Source of the DNA: Ceratorhiza oryzae-sativae
Taxonomy: Eukaryota > Basidiomycota > Agaricomycetes > Cantharellales > Ceratobasidiaceae
NCBI GenBank assembly: GCA_030998015.1
Contig: JARWMV010000238.1
Location: 310,001-374,000, forward strand
DNA: 64,000 nt
Direction: 5' to 3'
Below the pieces are notes generated by a model, which worked only from the letters and a program-made list of their open reading frames with translations, did no database searches and was not told where the DNA came from. Every line of letters begins with the position of its first letter. Within the stretch, counting starts at the first letter, position 1. Both the position numbers and the translations under genes were made by a program. Below, one piece after another: positions 10,980-23,487 of this stretch.

Positions 10980-13900
10980 ATGAGTCGGCAAACAAGAGGT
11001 CCAAAGCCGGTCGTAGACAAGTTTGCAGCATTCAAGGCTGCTCGTGCTGGTGTTAGTCGATCGAAACAGTGGCAGGTGTGCTCCTCTCCAGGCTGTCCTA
11101 ATATACAGGGATATTGAATAAGTTCGTAGTCGACAGAGAGCTCTAAATTGTATGAAGAGGTCGATGAAGACGATTACAAGGCGATCGTAAGGGAACGACT
11201 GGCCAAGGATGACTTTATCGAGGACGACGACGGAGGGGGATACGTAGACAATGGGATGGATGCGTTTGAGGAGATGGAGGAGAGCGAAGACGAAGAAGAT
11301 GACGAGGAGCGACGAAAGCGGCGCGGTGAGTTTCTTATTGTTTCCTGGACCATCTCTTATCATCTGTCTCTTTAGCTGCAAACAAGAAAGCCAAAGCAGC
11401 TCAAGCTGCCAAACTCGCCAAACAACGCGCCAAAGACGAAGAGTACGCTGCCAAGTCTATAGCAGACTACCGACCTGTCATCCCCGAGGAAAAGGAACAA
11501 GACTTTATGAGCAACCTCCTGGGTCAATTAGACTCCAAGCCCAAAGCAACCACAAAGCGCAAATTGGCGGCGCCTGCGTTTCCAGGTCGCGGCTCTGGAT
11601 CGGGTCCGTTTAAACACCCACCGAGACCTCTGAAGCGAAAAACTTCTCCGACGCGGGACAGCGCGCAGTTTAGGAGCGATGGATTGTCTTCGGATCCGCC
11701 GAGCGATGCGCCCAACGGTCCGTTTTCATCGGATGGGGATGGGGAAGGTGGCGTTTCCGAGAATGAATGGATCAACGCTAGTCCGTCGAAGCGCATCAAA
11801 CGCGAGCTATCGTCGTCTCCAATAAGGGGAATGAGTGAGCTCGAGGTCGAGGACGATGACGACTATGTTGGGGATGATGCCGGATTCTGGGAGGAGGCTG
11901 CGGATATAGACTTTGACGAGGACGTGAAACCAAAGGGAAAGGACAAAGCGAATGGTAGCTCGGCTATAAAAGTGCTACCGAACGGACGCGCCGCAGAAGT
12001 CAAACCAAAGCCTGAACCTGTCGATTCGAAGCCGCCTGCGTGGCTCTCCTTGCACGCCTCTCTTAATGCCTCGAGCGTCAATGAACCAGAAACTCTAGGC
12101 TCGGATAAGCCGGGCGCGACAAATGGGAGCGGGGACATCAAAGCGTTGGAGCCAGACGGGTCTCTGCGAATGTTCTGGTTGGATTACCTCGAGCTCGACT
12201 CTCGGTTGTACTTGGTTGGGAAAGTAGTTGACAAGTCAAAGAGCACTGATAAAGTCAAGCGATGGGCGAGCTGCTGTTTGGCTATTGAAGGAATGGAGCG
12301 TAATCTGTTTGTGTTACCCCGCGAGGAAGATCCTGGTCAGTTGGCCTTCAACAATCGATTTCTTGAACCTAATCATTGTCTTTCAGAGGAACGATCCAAT
12401 AATGGACACGAGCCCGCGATCGACGAAGACGAAATCCTAGATGAATTAGACCAGGTCAGGCAAAAGCACGGCATCAAGAAATGGGCTACCAAGTTGGTGA
12501 AACGCAAATATGCGTTTGGAGAGGTGGGCATACCCGAAGGCGAAGCTGACTGGATGAAAGTCGTGTACGGGTTTGACGGTAAGGTTCATCCTGGCTATAT
12601 ACCTTTCCTGGTGTATACTAATATTAAACTATCGATAGAGCCTGCCCTGCCTCTGGACCTATCCGGAAAGAGCTTTAGCCGAGTACTTGGGACAAACACG
12701 TCTGCATTTGAACTATTCGTCTTGAAGCGGAAGATCATGGGCCCATGCTGGCTCGAAATTAAGGAATGCGAGATCACCAACAAGGGGGTAAGTGAGCTTG
12801 GACCGCAGCGACTTCGCAGCGCACTCATTCGTCGCCTCAGTTTTCGTGGTGCAAACTCGAGGTTACCGTTCAAGACCCAAAGAAGGTTAACCCGATCCCG
12901 GACGCCGAGTCAACAATCCCAATGCCTCCGTTGACAATCATCAGCCTTTCCGCTCGTACTGTGGTCAACAGTACGGAGAATAAGCGTGAAATCGTATGCG
13001 CTTCGCTTAGGACATGGGAAAACAGTAGGTAGCTGACATTAGTTTGCGAGACCGTCGCTCAAATTCCGAGGTAGCTGTTATCGATGATGCGACTCCGCCT
13101 GAGAAACAGCCTTCATCATCTCATACAGTTGTCAGGCCTCTCGGCAGGTTCCCTGACAGGTTTGAGGCGAAAGCTAAATCCGAAAAGTCCAAGGTTATGA
13201 CCATGGCGAACGAAAAGATGTTGCTAAACAACTTGCTAGGTACAGTATTTCGATTTTGCTTAATTTTCAAGGGCTCAACGTCTTTTGTTCATTCTAGCCA
13301 CCTTGCACAAATATGATCCCGATGTTATCGTCGGGCACGAGTTCTTGGGGTTCACTCTCGATGTGCTGCTCCAACGACTGCGTGAGCTGAAGGTAGACCA
13401 TTGGTCGAGGCTTGGTCGTTTCCGACGAGGCAAATGGATGAATATTGGAAGGCAGGGCATGAACATCAGGTTTATGCAGGGGAGGTTACTATGTGATTTG
13501 GCTAGCGACGGAGCAAAGGTTTGTGGGCTTGGTTTCCTTCCCGCGCATATATGCTGAATACACCACCTGCTTGCCTGCTGCGAATAGAGTATGATCCAAT
13601 CTACAAGTTGGTCACTGACCGAAATGTGTCAGTCTCAGCTCAAGATTACGCGCGAAGACATAGACCCAGATGATACCCCTTCATTCTTTGATGGGACTGT
13701 GAGCTCGCCCGACCGCCTATTGCACTTTGTTCGGCACTGCGAGTTGGACGCGTTCCTGCAGATGGCACTAGCGCATAAGATCCAGATGTTACCGCTGACG
13801 CGACAACTAACAAACCTGGCCGGAAACTCTTGGTGAGTCTTTGGCTCGCTTCCCCAGTCTCCCTTCGATTGACACTAGTATCGCGCCCATAGGAACAAAA

Positions 13901-16390
13901 CTCTGAACGGTGGTCGCGCGGAGCGAAACGAGTACATTTTGCTACACGAGTTCCATCGTCTAAAGTACATCTGTCCCGACAAGACTTGGGGGAAAAAGAC
14001 TGGTGCTGCGGCTGCGAAGGCTGAAGTTCAAGCTGACGAAGGAGAAGAGCGCGCGGCGCCGGCTAAAACCAAGGCCAAACGTGACAAGTACAAGGGTGGC
14101 CTTGTTTTCGAGCCCAAGCGTGGATTATGGGATAAATATATCCTCGTCATGGACTTCAACAGTCTGTACCCGAGTATCATTCAGGAGTACAACATCGATT
14201 TTACGACTATCGATAAAACTGATGATGAGGTGTGCTTGGTCTGAGCTTCATTGGGGCTGTCGCTAACTCATCTGAATCAGAATACGGAAGACAAAATACC
14301 CGACTTGCCCCCTCCAGAGGCGACTCAAGGTGTTCTCCCTCGGCTTATCGCCACCTTGGTCAACCGACGAAAACAGGTCAAAGGTCTTATGAAAGATAGG
14401 GGAGCTACGCAATCTCAATTGGTTCAGGTGCGCGCATTGGATAGGTCAACCTACGCTGGATATACTAAAATAGTTTATAGTGGGACATCAAGCAAAAGGC
14501 TCTCAAGCTTACCGCCAATTCCATGTACGGCTGCCTTGGATTTGAGCATTCTCGTTTCTATGCGCGACCTCTCGCCGCACTGACCACCTTCAAGGGTCGT
14601 GAAATCTTGACACACACGCGCGAGCTCGCAGAAGGTCTCTCACTGGACGTTATCTACGGAGATACAGATTCCATTTTCGTCAACTCCAACGTGACTGAGT
14701 TGCCCGATGCTCTGAAGATCGCGAACGAGCTTAAAAAGGCTGTGAACGAACGATACCGACTCCTGGAGATTGATCTGGATGGCATTTTCAGGCGTATGCT
14801 GTTGCTACAAAAGAAGAAGTACGCAGCAGTAAAGGTAGAGGAGATGAGCGCAAGCTCTGTGGAAATCAAGGGGCTAGACATGAAGCGACGAGAGTACTGT
14901 GCTCTGTCCAAAAATGTCTCGAGGTGAGTATACGGAATGGCTGACAGGATTTTTGCTGATACAACTTGGTAGCTACATCCTTGACCAGATCCTCTCAGGC
15001 GATGACACTGAAACCGTGGTTGAGCGCATACATGAGTATTTGAAGCTGATGGGAGAAAATATTCGTGAAGGAAAGGTCGACACTGAGGACTTTATTGTAT
15101 TCAAGGTTCGTGTTTACCATGATTTGTCTACATATTTATGAATTCCTGTATTTCAGCGACTCGGCAAAGCACCCGAAGACTATCCTAAAGACAACTCGCT
15201 ACCCCATGTTCACGTTGCGAAGCGCATGAAAGAGCGTGGTGGCCACGCACGCCTCGGCGATGTTATACCTTATATATTCTGCCTCGGAGCAGACGGTTCG
15301 TCAGCAAAGACCGGCCAAGCAGACCGAGCCTATCACCCCGAAGAGCTCAGGAAAGCTGACAGCGAACTGAAAATCGGTAAGCTAGGATATTTCACGCTCG
15401 GGCGTTCTTGACATGACTCGCATATTACAGACTTTGAACATTACATTGCCCAACAAATACTACCGCCCGTAGAGCGTTTATGTGACCCTATCGAAGGAAC
15501 TGATCGTTCACGCCTAGCAGAATGTCTAGGTATGCCTTCAAAAGGGTATAGAATTTAGCGTGTCTTGACACCCCTTCAGGCTTAGACCCAGCTCGCTTCC
15601 AAGTCAGCATAGCCAGCATGAATGAAGACCCGTACCGTACCCTTGAATCACAAGTCCCAGACACGGAACGGTTCCGAGATGTTTGCCAGTTTATCGTCCG
15701 ATGTCAAAAGTGCCAAGGTTCTGCGGTTTTCTCGCCTGTCGGATCTGCAGAGGTAGGTGTAAAAATAATTCATGAAACCTGTCACTTAAACTTGGATGGA
15801 TAGATGCCAATCATAACATCCGCTGGAGTAAATTGTCCTGGGTGTTCATCACCGTTCAAACAAGCTAGCATTCAGGTTCAGTTAGAGGTTCAGTTGCGGC
15901 AGCAAATCAATAGCTATTACGCCGGCTGGACTATTTGCAACGACCCTACGTGTGCGAACCGCACACGTTCTATGAGCGTATACGGAAATCGGTGTCTCAG
16001 CGCCGCATGTACCTCAGGAGGGCAAGTGTCGTTCGAGGTTTGTTCTGTTTTAGTCCGCTTGGGAAAATGCTCACGTGGGTCATTTAGTATTCCGACCTCA
16101 AACTATATAACCAGCTACTGTACTATGCTTCCCTCTTTGATGGACAAAAGGCTATGGCTAAGGCGGCTGGAACTTCACGAGATGGTATTTGGTTTGCATC
16201 GCTTACTATACAAACCTGAGACTAACATATCTTTCCAGCCGAGGTTACGGCTCTCGTAAACATTAATAGGCCCTTTTTAGAGCACATGGAGCGATGCGTT
16301 GAGAAATACCTTGAGCAATGTGGTAGAAGGTGGCTGGATATGGGCGCATTGTTCGCGTTCATGAAATCCGTCAAAAAGGAGCGGCTTTAG
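10980..16390 (+). CDS. POL1: DNA polymerase alpha catalytic subunit
   Basis: Family B replicative polymerase that works with primase to start Okazaki fragments. About 17 exons join in frame. The N-terminal region is acidic and Lys-rich ([20 protein letters not shown]; then the alpha-specific N-terminal domain). The degenerate exonuclease fold includes the [18 protein letters not shown] segment. Polymerase motifs are intact: motif [10 protein letters not shown] (about 14152), motif [14 protein letters not shown] (about 14500), motif C YGDTDSIF (about 14655). The C-terminal Cys modules are visible ([20 protein letters not shown]). The start at 10980 is the ATG that opens the exon carrying the conserved N-terminus. 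No frame breaks are needed. Confidence 0.95.
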
Positions 16391-17022
16391 ACAAAATTAC
16401 GCATCGTGTATTATACTGTAGTTTCGACATTGTTTTGTTTACGCTATCTCAACCTGAACTAGCTATAGTCACCTAAATTGGGCTGGTTACTTGCCAACAC
16501 AACAAGCTCCGTATCAGGCACGCAACCGGAACGATAGCACCAAGAACCACACCCGCGCGGGTGTTGCGGAGCAAGATGGCGAGAAGGCGTAAATAGCGTA
16601 GTGACGATCAGGGGAATAATTGTCAGGATTCCTAGAAACGCGATTACTAGAGGCACATCCCATGCCAAGACCACGACCGGGTAGATTGCGTCCGGCTGAT
16701 GCAAACAGCCAACGGGCCGAACGAACGAATGGATAGTGTCTTCTTGTCCTATAAATACCTTGGACGAGTGGCCGTCTAGCCTCTACCCCTCCTTTCTCCT
16801 CTTGTCTTTCCGTTGGTGAGCACGCTCGAATTAGGCTTTGCTTATAGCTCACCACGATGGCTGTAGATCGGTTGGACGTTGCATATTCTTCTCGTTGCTC
16901 TTCATCGGTGAGTTTTTGTGTTCAAAAAACAGGTTGCTCGCTACTAAAGCACTCGCGCTGAAGACCGGGTCGATCTTCATTCTTTCAGTTCACACCCTTT
17001 TTCACATATCCGCTCTCTAACC
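16391..17022. other. Intergenic: POL1 3' end and promoter of secreted protein gene
   Basis: No supported gene. A minus-strand frame at 16459-16704 holds one hydrophobic helix but has no family signature and overlaps the presumed promoter. A TATA box lies at 16750, followed by a pyrimidine-rich stretch. A GTGAGT at about 16911 suggests a 5'-UTR intron before the start at 17023. Confidence 0.45.
16750..16757 (+). promoter_or_regulatory. TATA box (TATAAATA) of the secreted-protein gene
   Basis: TATAAATA about 270 bp upstream of the ATG and just before a CT-rich tract. This is a strong core promoter layout that fits a highly inducible secreted-protein gene. Confidence 0.5.
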
Positions 17023-18429
17023 ATGCTGTCTTCTACTTTGGTTTGGGCCCTCCTCGCGAGCGCCTCATTTGTTTCCTCGCGGCCGCTCGCTCGCACTCGT
17101 TCAATCAGCACCTCGGTCACCAAGCGTGAAGCCACCATCTTCCCCAAAGTGCTGGCATATGCAGATTTTCAAATATCCACAGGGGTTGCAGGAAATGCCC
17201 TTGAGCGTGCAAAAGTCGTCTTTAGCGATCCTTTGAACGGAGTGGATCTCTCAACTGTTTCGGACGAAGACCTCAACAATTTGAATGAGATGCGCGGGTT
17301 GGCATCCTCATTTGAAACCAGTGATTTTAACGTACAAATTACATTATTTAATTCAGCGAGCAGGCGTGCTAACTACTCAATCGGTTTAGCCCGCTATTAA
17401 GGCTGCCTCTGGACAAGAGGCTGACGCCCTTCAGCGAGGAAAGATTGCCAACAAGGTTCTGAAGAATCTGGGATCAGTTATGGTTGCCTCAATCAAGGTA
17501 CGTCACTGTATATATGCGTTGGGAATTCAGGCTGAGCGTCGATTTAGCAAGCCAAGGCTGAAGCCGCGGGAAAGGATGGGTCTGGATTTGCCGCAACGGT
17601 CAAAGAAGAAACCACCAAGATGAACAAGAACGCTGCGACCGACAAGGCTGATGCTGGAAAGGCCCTTGCTACAGTGGGTCATAGAGCATCTAATGTCTTT
17701 GAATAGCCTTAACTAACCATATTTTCTTTTAGCCACTGGAGTCTCGGACACAAGCTCGCTCAGCTAAATTTCTTCGGATGATCAAGAAACGAGTGGTTGC
17801 GGAGCGGCAGGGGGCGAGCATTTTCCCTCTCAAAGATTACGCGGACTTCCAGATTTCTAGCGGGACAGCAGGAGACGCCCTAGCTCGCGCAAAAGCCGTT
17901 TTCAGTGACCCGCTCAACGGGGTTGATTTGGCAACTGTTTCTGACCAAGACCTCAAGAACCTGAATGCAATGCGAGGTGCTGCGTCCGAGTTCGAAACCA
18001 CCGACTTCAATGTGAGTTTAATCCTATACGGACCGGGGCCTGACGGCCAACTCACCTATTTTACGCTTTAGCCTGCTATCAAAGCCGCTACCGGCGAACA
18101 GGCAGATGCTTTGCAGCGGGGAAAGATTGCTAACAAGGTCCTCAAGAATCTCGGATCGGTAATGGTTGCTTCAATCAAGGTAAGCCATGCGTGCTATCAG
18201 TGCCGCATTCCTACTAATGTCGCAGCAGAAAGCAAAAGCAGAGGCTGCTGGAAAGGATGGATCCGAGTTTGCTGCAACTATCAAGGAGGAAACGGCCAAG
18301 ATGAACAAGAATGCCGCGACTGACAAAGCCGACGCCGGTAAGGCTCTCGCTACAGTAAGTAAACACCTATGTGTTAAACAAGTGAACCTCCTTTATTGAT
18401 CCATCTTCTATTAGCCCCTAGACAATTAG
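17023..18429 (+). CDS. Secreted protein made of two tandem copies of a small-secreted-protein domain
   Basis: Seven exons (17023-17331, 17390-17497, 17548-17673, 17733-18011, 18072-18179, 18226/18229-18354, 18415-18429) encode about 356 aa. A signal peptide (MLSSTLVWALLASASFVSS) is followed by domain A and domain B, each about 135 residues. Both read YADFQIS, then FSDPLNGVDL, then GKIANKVLKNLGSVMVASIK and MNKNAATDKADAGKAL. The exons inside each copy have the same lengths (108 and 126 nt) and the same intron phases, so the duplication copied genomic DNA with its introns. Dibasic KR sites precede both domains (VTKR at about residue 33, MIKKR in the linker). I recognise the domain as a recurrent basidiomycete small secreted family of unknown function. 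Not a known enzyme. Confidence 0.87.
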
Positions 18430-18690
18430 GTTACGTAGTCGGCTAATTGCGTGTAGTTTGTACAACTTGTGTGAATAAAGGTCCTTTGGGGTAATCGTCT
18501 CGTGTGATTGGCCAACCACATCTTGAGCATGAACAACGCGAATGTAGCCCTGTTTATACAAAATTGGTAGGGTGAGCCCCGATCAACTGTCATACACGTT
18601 CCACACAGACCCAAACACAAAGCTGGCTTATCTCTTGATAATCCGCTCGACGACAACAACCAGCCTTGAGCTTACGACAGCCTACGTATC

Positions 18691-21600
18691 ATGCTATCAC
18701 GGGCAACCAGGACAGTCTCCAGGCGGCTTAGCCCCCCCACTTTGTGCTTGCACCCAATATCCTACTTAAAGCGATTGCCTGTCTACACAAGCTATAAAGC
18801 ACCCGGCCATTTTTGCTTCTCTACTGCTCAAAAAAAGTTCCCTGAAAAGGTCGATGAACCTATAGAGAACAGGAAGGAGCATGCTGTTATCTCTGCATTC
18901 GATTTGTTCAGCATTGGCGTTGGGCCCTCGTCGTAAGTAACTACCTTCTGTCCAAGGTGGATCGCCCGTTAAAAATTCCACTCTTATATTCCAACAGTTC
19001 TCATACCGTTGGGCCTATGCGAGCTGCACGTATATTTATTGTCGACCTTCAAGAGTTGGGTTTACTGGACAAGGTCTGAATCCAGTCCTGTGCACGACTT
19101 GGCAGTCTGAATACAGGCTCCCCGGATCTCTACAGACACGTACACTTAAAGTGGCTCTATATGGAAGCCTCGCGGCCACGGGGAAAGGGCATATGACGCC
19201 CCAGGCACTTCTTATGGGATTTGAAGGTTGGGAGCCTGATCATATGGTCTGCAAGTTTGCACACGTGAATTTATTTCATTTTGCACCTTCTCTAGGCTCA
19301 GACCCGGAAACCATTGATACAGGAGTCATCAACGCGCGTTATGACGCAATCCTACAGAACAAGACACTCAACTTGGGGGGTGTGCGCCGTATCAAATACG
19401 ATATGGACAGAGTCAGTTTTATCTAGTCACATATCCCAGCCCTGAATCTGGTTTGATGCCCGTTCGTAGGACATGCTGTGGAGATGGGATCAAGTGCTGA
19501 GTACACACCCTAACGGCATGAGATTTTCTGCCTTTGGCGAAGAAGGAGAGCTGCTCGCGACCAACGAGTATTTCAGGTACTTACCTTGCTTGGGTCGGTG
19601 TTTGGTTGTACTTAGCTATGGACAGTGTCGGTGGAGGATTTGTGGTCAACGAGAAAACTAAAAGTAGGCTTCCGTAACTATAAAGCAGCCTGTAACTTAC
19701 TGACACACCTTAGCGGACGAGAACTTATTCTACAAGGGTGTCTACAAGAGTCAAGTTGACCCCGCCCGTCTCTCTCAAACACATGGACAGGACATCCCGG
19801 CTCTGCCTGCTCCAGGCGAAGACCCCGATAATGAAGTAGACTATGATGTTTTTCCCTCTCAGTCGCAACCTCCCTACCTTTTTCATAACGCGGAAAGCCT
19901 TCTGTTTATGTCCAGGAAACACAACGTATGTTGCTGCGAATTCCATTTCATACTTGAACTTGAGTCATCCGATTTACAGAAAACTATTGCGCAATTGGTA
20001 TATGACAACGAGCTGCATTACTTGAAACCGGTTGAGATTCGTGCGTGACAACGCGGACATCAGAGATATTGACTCACATTCATGCAGGTAAGAAGATTCT
20101 CAAGATTTGGACAGTTATGGACGAATGTATCCGAACGGGTGTCTCTTCGGTTGAACCAGAGCTCCCAGGCCGCCTGCGTTTGAAACGTCGCGCACCCATG
20201 CTTTATAAACGCTTAATGAGAGGGTATGTCGTTATTATAAAAAATATTGTTGCTCGTGTTCTCACAATAGCTTCACCCAGATTCTATCCGGCGCTCTATT
20301 CTGGAATCAATCCTTCTATTGCTCCCCCAAATACCCGCATGATATCTGGTCAAGTTACTGAAACGGGCGATTTTGGCGAAGAAGCGGCTTCGTCAGACCG
20401 TCCAAGCCACCCACATAGGTTCGAGCTTAATGAGCCTAACGAGCCCGACGATTCTGGAGCATTCGGTAAAGCGGCTACGCGGCGACCAGCACGGGTCGTG
20501 GGATCTTTCGAACACGCTATCCTGCCTATGCCATCCCGGAAAACTCTTTTTCCTGCTATGGGTAGGCTACAATTTTTTCTTGTTTGCCGATTCTCAACAC
20601 ACCCGTTGGTAGACTTTTTGTCTTGCTACGCTATCGCAGTCAACGAAGTGAACGCAGCAGGAGGTCGAATCGTGACATCACCGACAAATGGTGCGTCCGG
20701 GGTTATTCCTGCCGTCCTCAAATACATTGTCGAAGTATGCACAACGGTGGGTATATGCGTGTCTGGTGTTAATATGCGCCTCTTAGTTTATTAGTGAGGA
20801 CCCAGAAAAGGATATCGCAACTTTCTTGTTGACTGCCGCAGCAATCGGGTGGGTTCATGCTTATACAGCGACGTGAATCATGAATGGACTGACTCTGGCC
20901 CCAACCAGGATGCTTTTCAAAGTTAGCGATAGTGTTCTTGTGCATTTACCTTACCTTATTCAAACTACTATGTGCAGCGAGGGTCAACCATATCGGCGGC
21001 TGAAGGTTGAACACATTCTGTCAGAAAGGATAACCCTAACGAGCTTGGTTTAGGTGGTTGTCAAGCCGAAGTTGGAGTCGCTTGCTCCATGGCTGCTGCC
21101 GGATTTGCTGCGTGCATGGGAGGTGGGGAACATCGTATAACCACCTGTCTAGCTCGCTCATCACACCCTCCAATCGTGCAGCGTCCCCTGAAGTTATCAC
21201 CCAGGCTGCTGAAATCGGTATTGAGCACAACCTGGGGCTGACCTGTGATCCAGTGGGTTGGGATTGCTAGTGTGGCTGACATTTGAAACTGATTCGCATC
21301 GCAGATTGACGGGCTTGTTCAGGTTCCGTGCATTGTAGGATCTGCTTTGGTCCGGTGCACCGAAAAAGCGAACTAAAATATAACTCATAGGAACGAAACA
21401 GTCTCGGGGCCGTCAAAGCTGTGACTGCCGCACAACTTGCGCTCGCTAGTGATGGGGTAGGTGGCATCACGGACGTTGGCTAGCCAACTCACTATTTGGC
21501 TTTTGGGTGACTAGGTCCATTCTGTGACTTTGGATGAAGCCATCGAGGCCATGAGGCTCACTGCCCAGGATATGTCGGTGAAATACAAGGAAACCTCGCT

Positions 21601-21702
21601 TTCAGTAAGCCCTCATTCGGCTCCCGGAAAGATGCTCGCTAAGAACGACGATAGGGTTTGGCCACGACGGTCAAGATCCCCCTAACATCACCCGCGTGTT
21701 GA
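18691..21702 (+). CDS. L-serine dehydratase (L-serine ammonia-lyase), iron-sulfur type
   Basis: Converts L-serine to pyruvate and ammonia. The beta-like half is visible as [34 protein letters not shown] and [12 protein letters not shown]. The alpha-like half follows as [49 protein letters not shown] and [13 protein letters not shown]. These are signatures of the bacterial-type [4Fe-4S] family, not the PLP-dependent Cha1 type. The last residue before the stop is Cys (LTSPAC), and in the Legionella enzyme a C-terminal Cys is a cluster ligand. The N-terminus ([14 protein letters not shown], Arg/Ser-rich, few acids) looks mitochondrial. About a dozen introns; all conserved blocks rejoin in frame. 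Confidence 0.9.
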
Positions 21703-22055
21703 GCTGTGTTTTAATTCCAGATGCGTGCTACTCCTATAACCAGGACGTGAATTCTACACCTACAGTATTTATCTGCATGTGGCTGCTGCTAAATAAACTG
21801 TCACGGATAGAAATAGACTAGCCAATTGATTGTTTAGACTTACGTCATACTTATGGGGTGAAACCCCGGCGCCTGGTTATGTCATTGGCAAATCAGCGTT
21901 GTGGGGCTGTGTTCGCGTGGGCGAACACCTTCTCAGCAACCTCCTTTAGATCATTTGCTGGCCAGCTCAACATTCATTTTGGGGTTCCAAAACCTCCACC
22001 TCCCATTAGATTTCTCATTGCAACCCTCTAACGCGCACTGGATTTGCGACTGGCG
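21703..22055. other. Intergenic: serine dehydratase 3' end and RHO3 promoter
   Basis: Nothing coding recognised. The stretch is mixed composition without clear repeats. Confidence 0.45.
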
Positions 22056-23139
22056 ATGCCTCTTTGCGGGTCGAGTTCAGCCAGCATCGGTGGCTTTGGC
22101 AAGAAGCCGGTGAGCAACTTCTATTTGGGCCTCGTGAACTTTGCTCAACATCCCTATCGTAGATCCAACGAAAGATAGTTGTCTGTGGCGATGGTGCTTG
22201 TGGCAAGGTGCGTCCCCTTTAACCTTCGGGCGGTATGGTTGCTGACGGGTGGTTCGACACAGACTAGTCTCTTGAATGTTTTCACCCGAGGGTTCTTTAC
22301 TCAAATCTAGTATGTTTCTACATTGTATGTCGTTCCTCATGCTGATTTTATGATAGCGAGCCTACTGTGTTCGAGAACTATGTACACGATTTACGAATAG
22401 ATGACCAGATAGTTGAGCTTTCCCTGTGGGATACTGCTGGTTTGTTCGGATTCCAACATTCATGTGCTATTGGCTGACCACGCCGCCGGATGTCTGTCAA
22501 CAGGGCAAGAGGATTTTGACCGATTAAGGTCTCTGTCTTACGCAGATACGCACCTCGTTATGCTATGTTTCTCTGTGAGGCTCAGTTTCTTTGGGGTGGC
22601 TCCGGTGCTAAGCATTTTCCTTTTAGGTCGATAACCCTATATCGTTAGAGAACATTGAGAGCAAGTGGATAGACGAGGTGTTGGAGGTATGTGCTTGATT
22701 CGCTGTGTTCACCATGTCAGGCTCATCCAAGTCTGTGTCATAGCACTGCCCTGGTGTGAAATTGGTTCTAGTCGGTGAGCCTACATCATCAATTCAGTGC
22801 TGTTTCGTTGCTGACGATCAATGTCCGCAATTTGAAGCGCTAAAATGTGATCTGAGAGACGATCCTGTGATCCGAGATCGGCTTGCTAGGTATGGAGCAC
22901 GACCCGTTGAGTATGAGGAGGGCCTTGCTGTTGCCAGGCGGATACGAGCCAGCCGATACCTAGGTACGTGAGGTCATGGTCTAGGCACTTGGGCTTTATT
23001 TCATATTCCATATTTAGAATGCTCATCAAAGTACAACCGAGGGGTCACCGAGGTGTTCAACGAGAGCGCTCGGGTTGCAATTAGCACACGACCAAAAGGT
23101 CCTGGAACTTCAAACCGATCGGGCTGTGTGCTCATGTGA
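22056..23139 (+). CDS. RHO3: Rho-family small GTPase, Rho3
   Basis: Membrane-attached GTPase that controls polarised exocytosis and actin. The start [18 protein letters not shown] leads to the P-loop [20 protein letters not shown], with an intron placed directly after the P-loop Lys. Effector loop [12 protein letters not shown] and switch [19 protein letters not shown] are intact, and KCD of the NKxD-equivalent motif is in LKCDLRDD. It ends in the CAAX box CVLM. The N-terminal Cys and the FTRGFF block separate Rho3 from Rho1 and Cdc42. About eight introns. Prenylation of the CAAX Cys is inferred from family knowledge. Confidence 0.93.
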
Positions 23140-23487
23140 GTATAGAAAACCTCAGCTATATTTCTTTTTGTCTTGGTATGCCTTGGACTTTCCATTTTTC
23201 GTGTCTATGTTGGTTCTTCCTATACCCTCTGGGCAAGTCCTCTTTCTGCATTCCCCTAGCACTGGTGGCGTCCTGTCGTCCTAGCTGATCTATCATGCCT
23301 ACTCACGTTTTCTTTGCTTTGATCACCATGCTCGTCCTCCACGGTTTTCTCCCTCTCTCCGTATTCAAGGCAGCTTGTAGCACACTGTATTCTGTACCCT
23401 ACTTTCGTCGGATTATTCAGTTCAAATTTTAGATCTATCGAGGGCGCTTATAAGCCAAGTCCCATGAGAGCCATAGAACAGTATAGA
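23140..23487. other. Intergenic between convergent RHO3 and HSK3
   Basis: Contains both 3' ends. No ORF or repeat of note. Confidence 0.45.

Noticed and set aside
16459..16704. Short minus-strand frame with one hydrophobic helix
   Set aside because: No family, no splice partners, sits in the presumed promoter of the secreted-protein gene.
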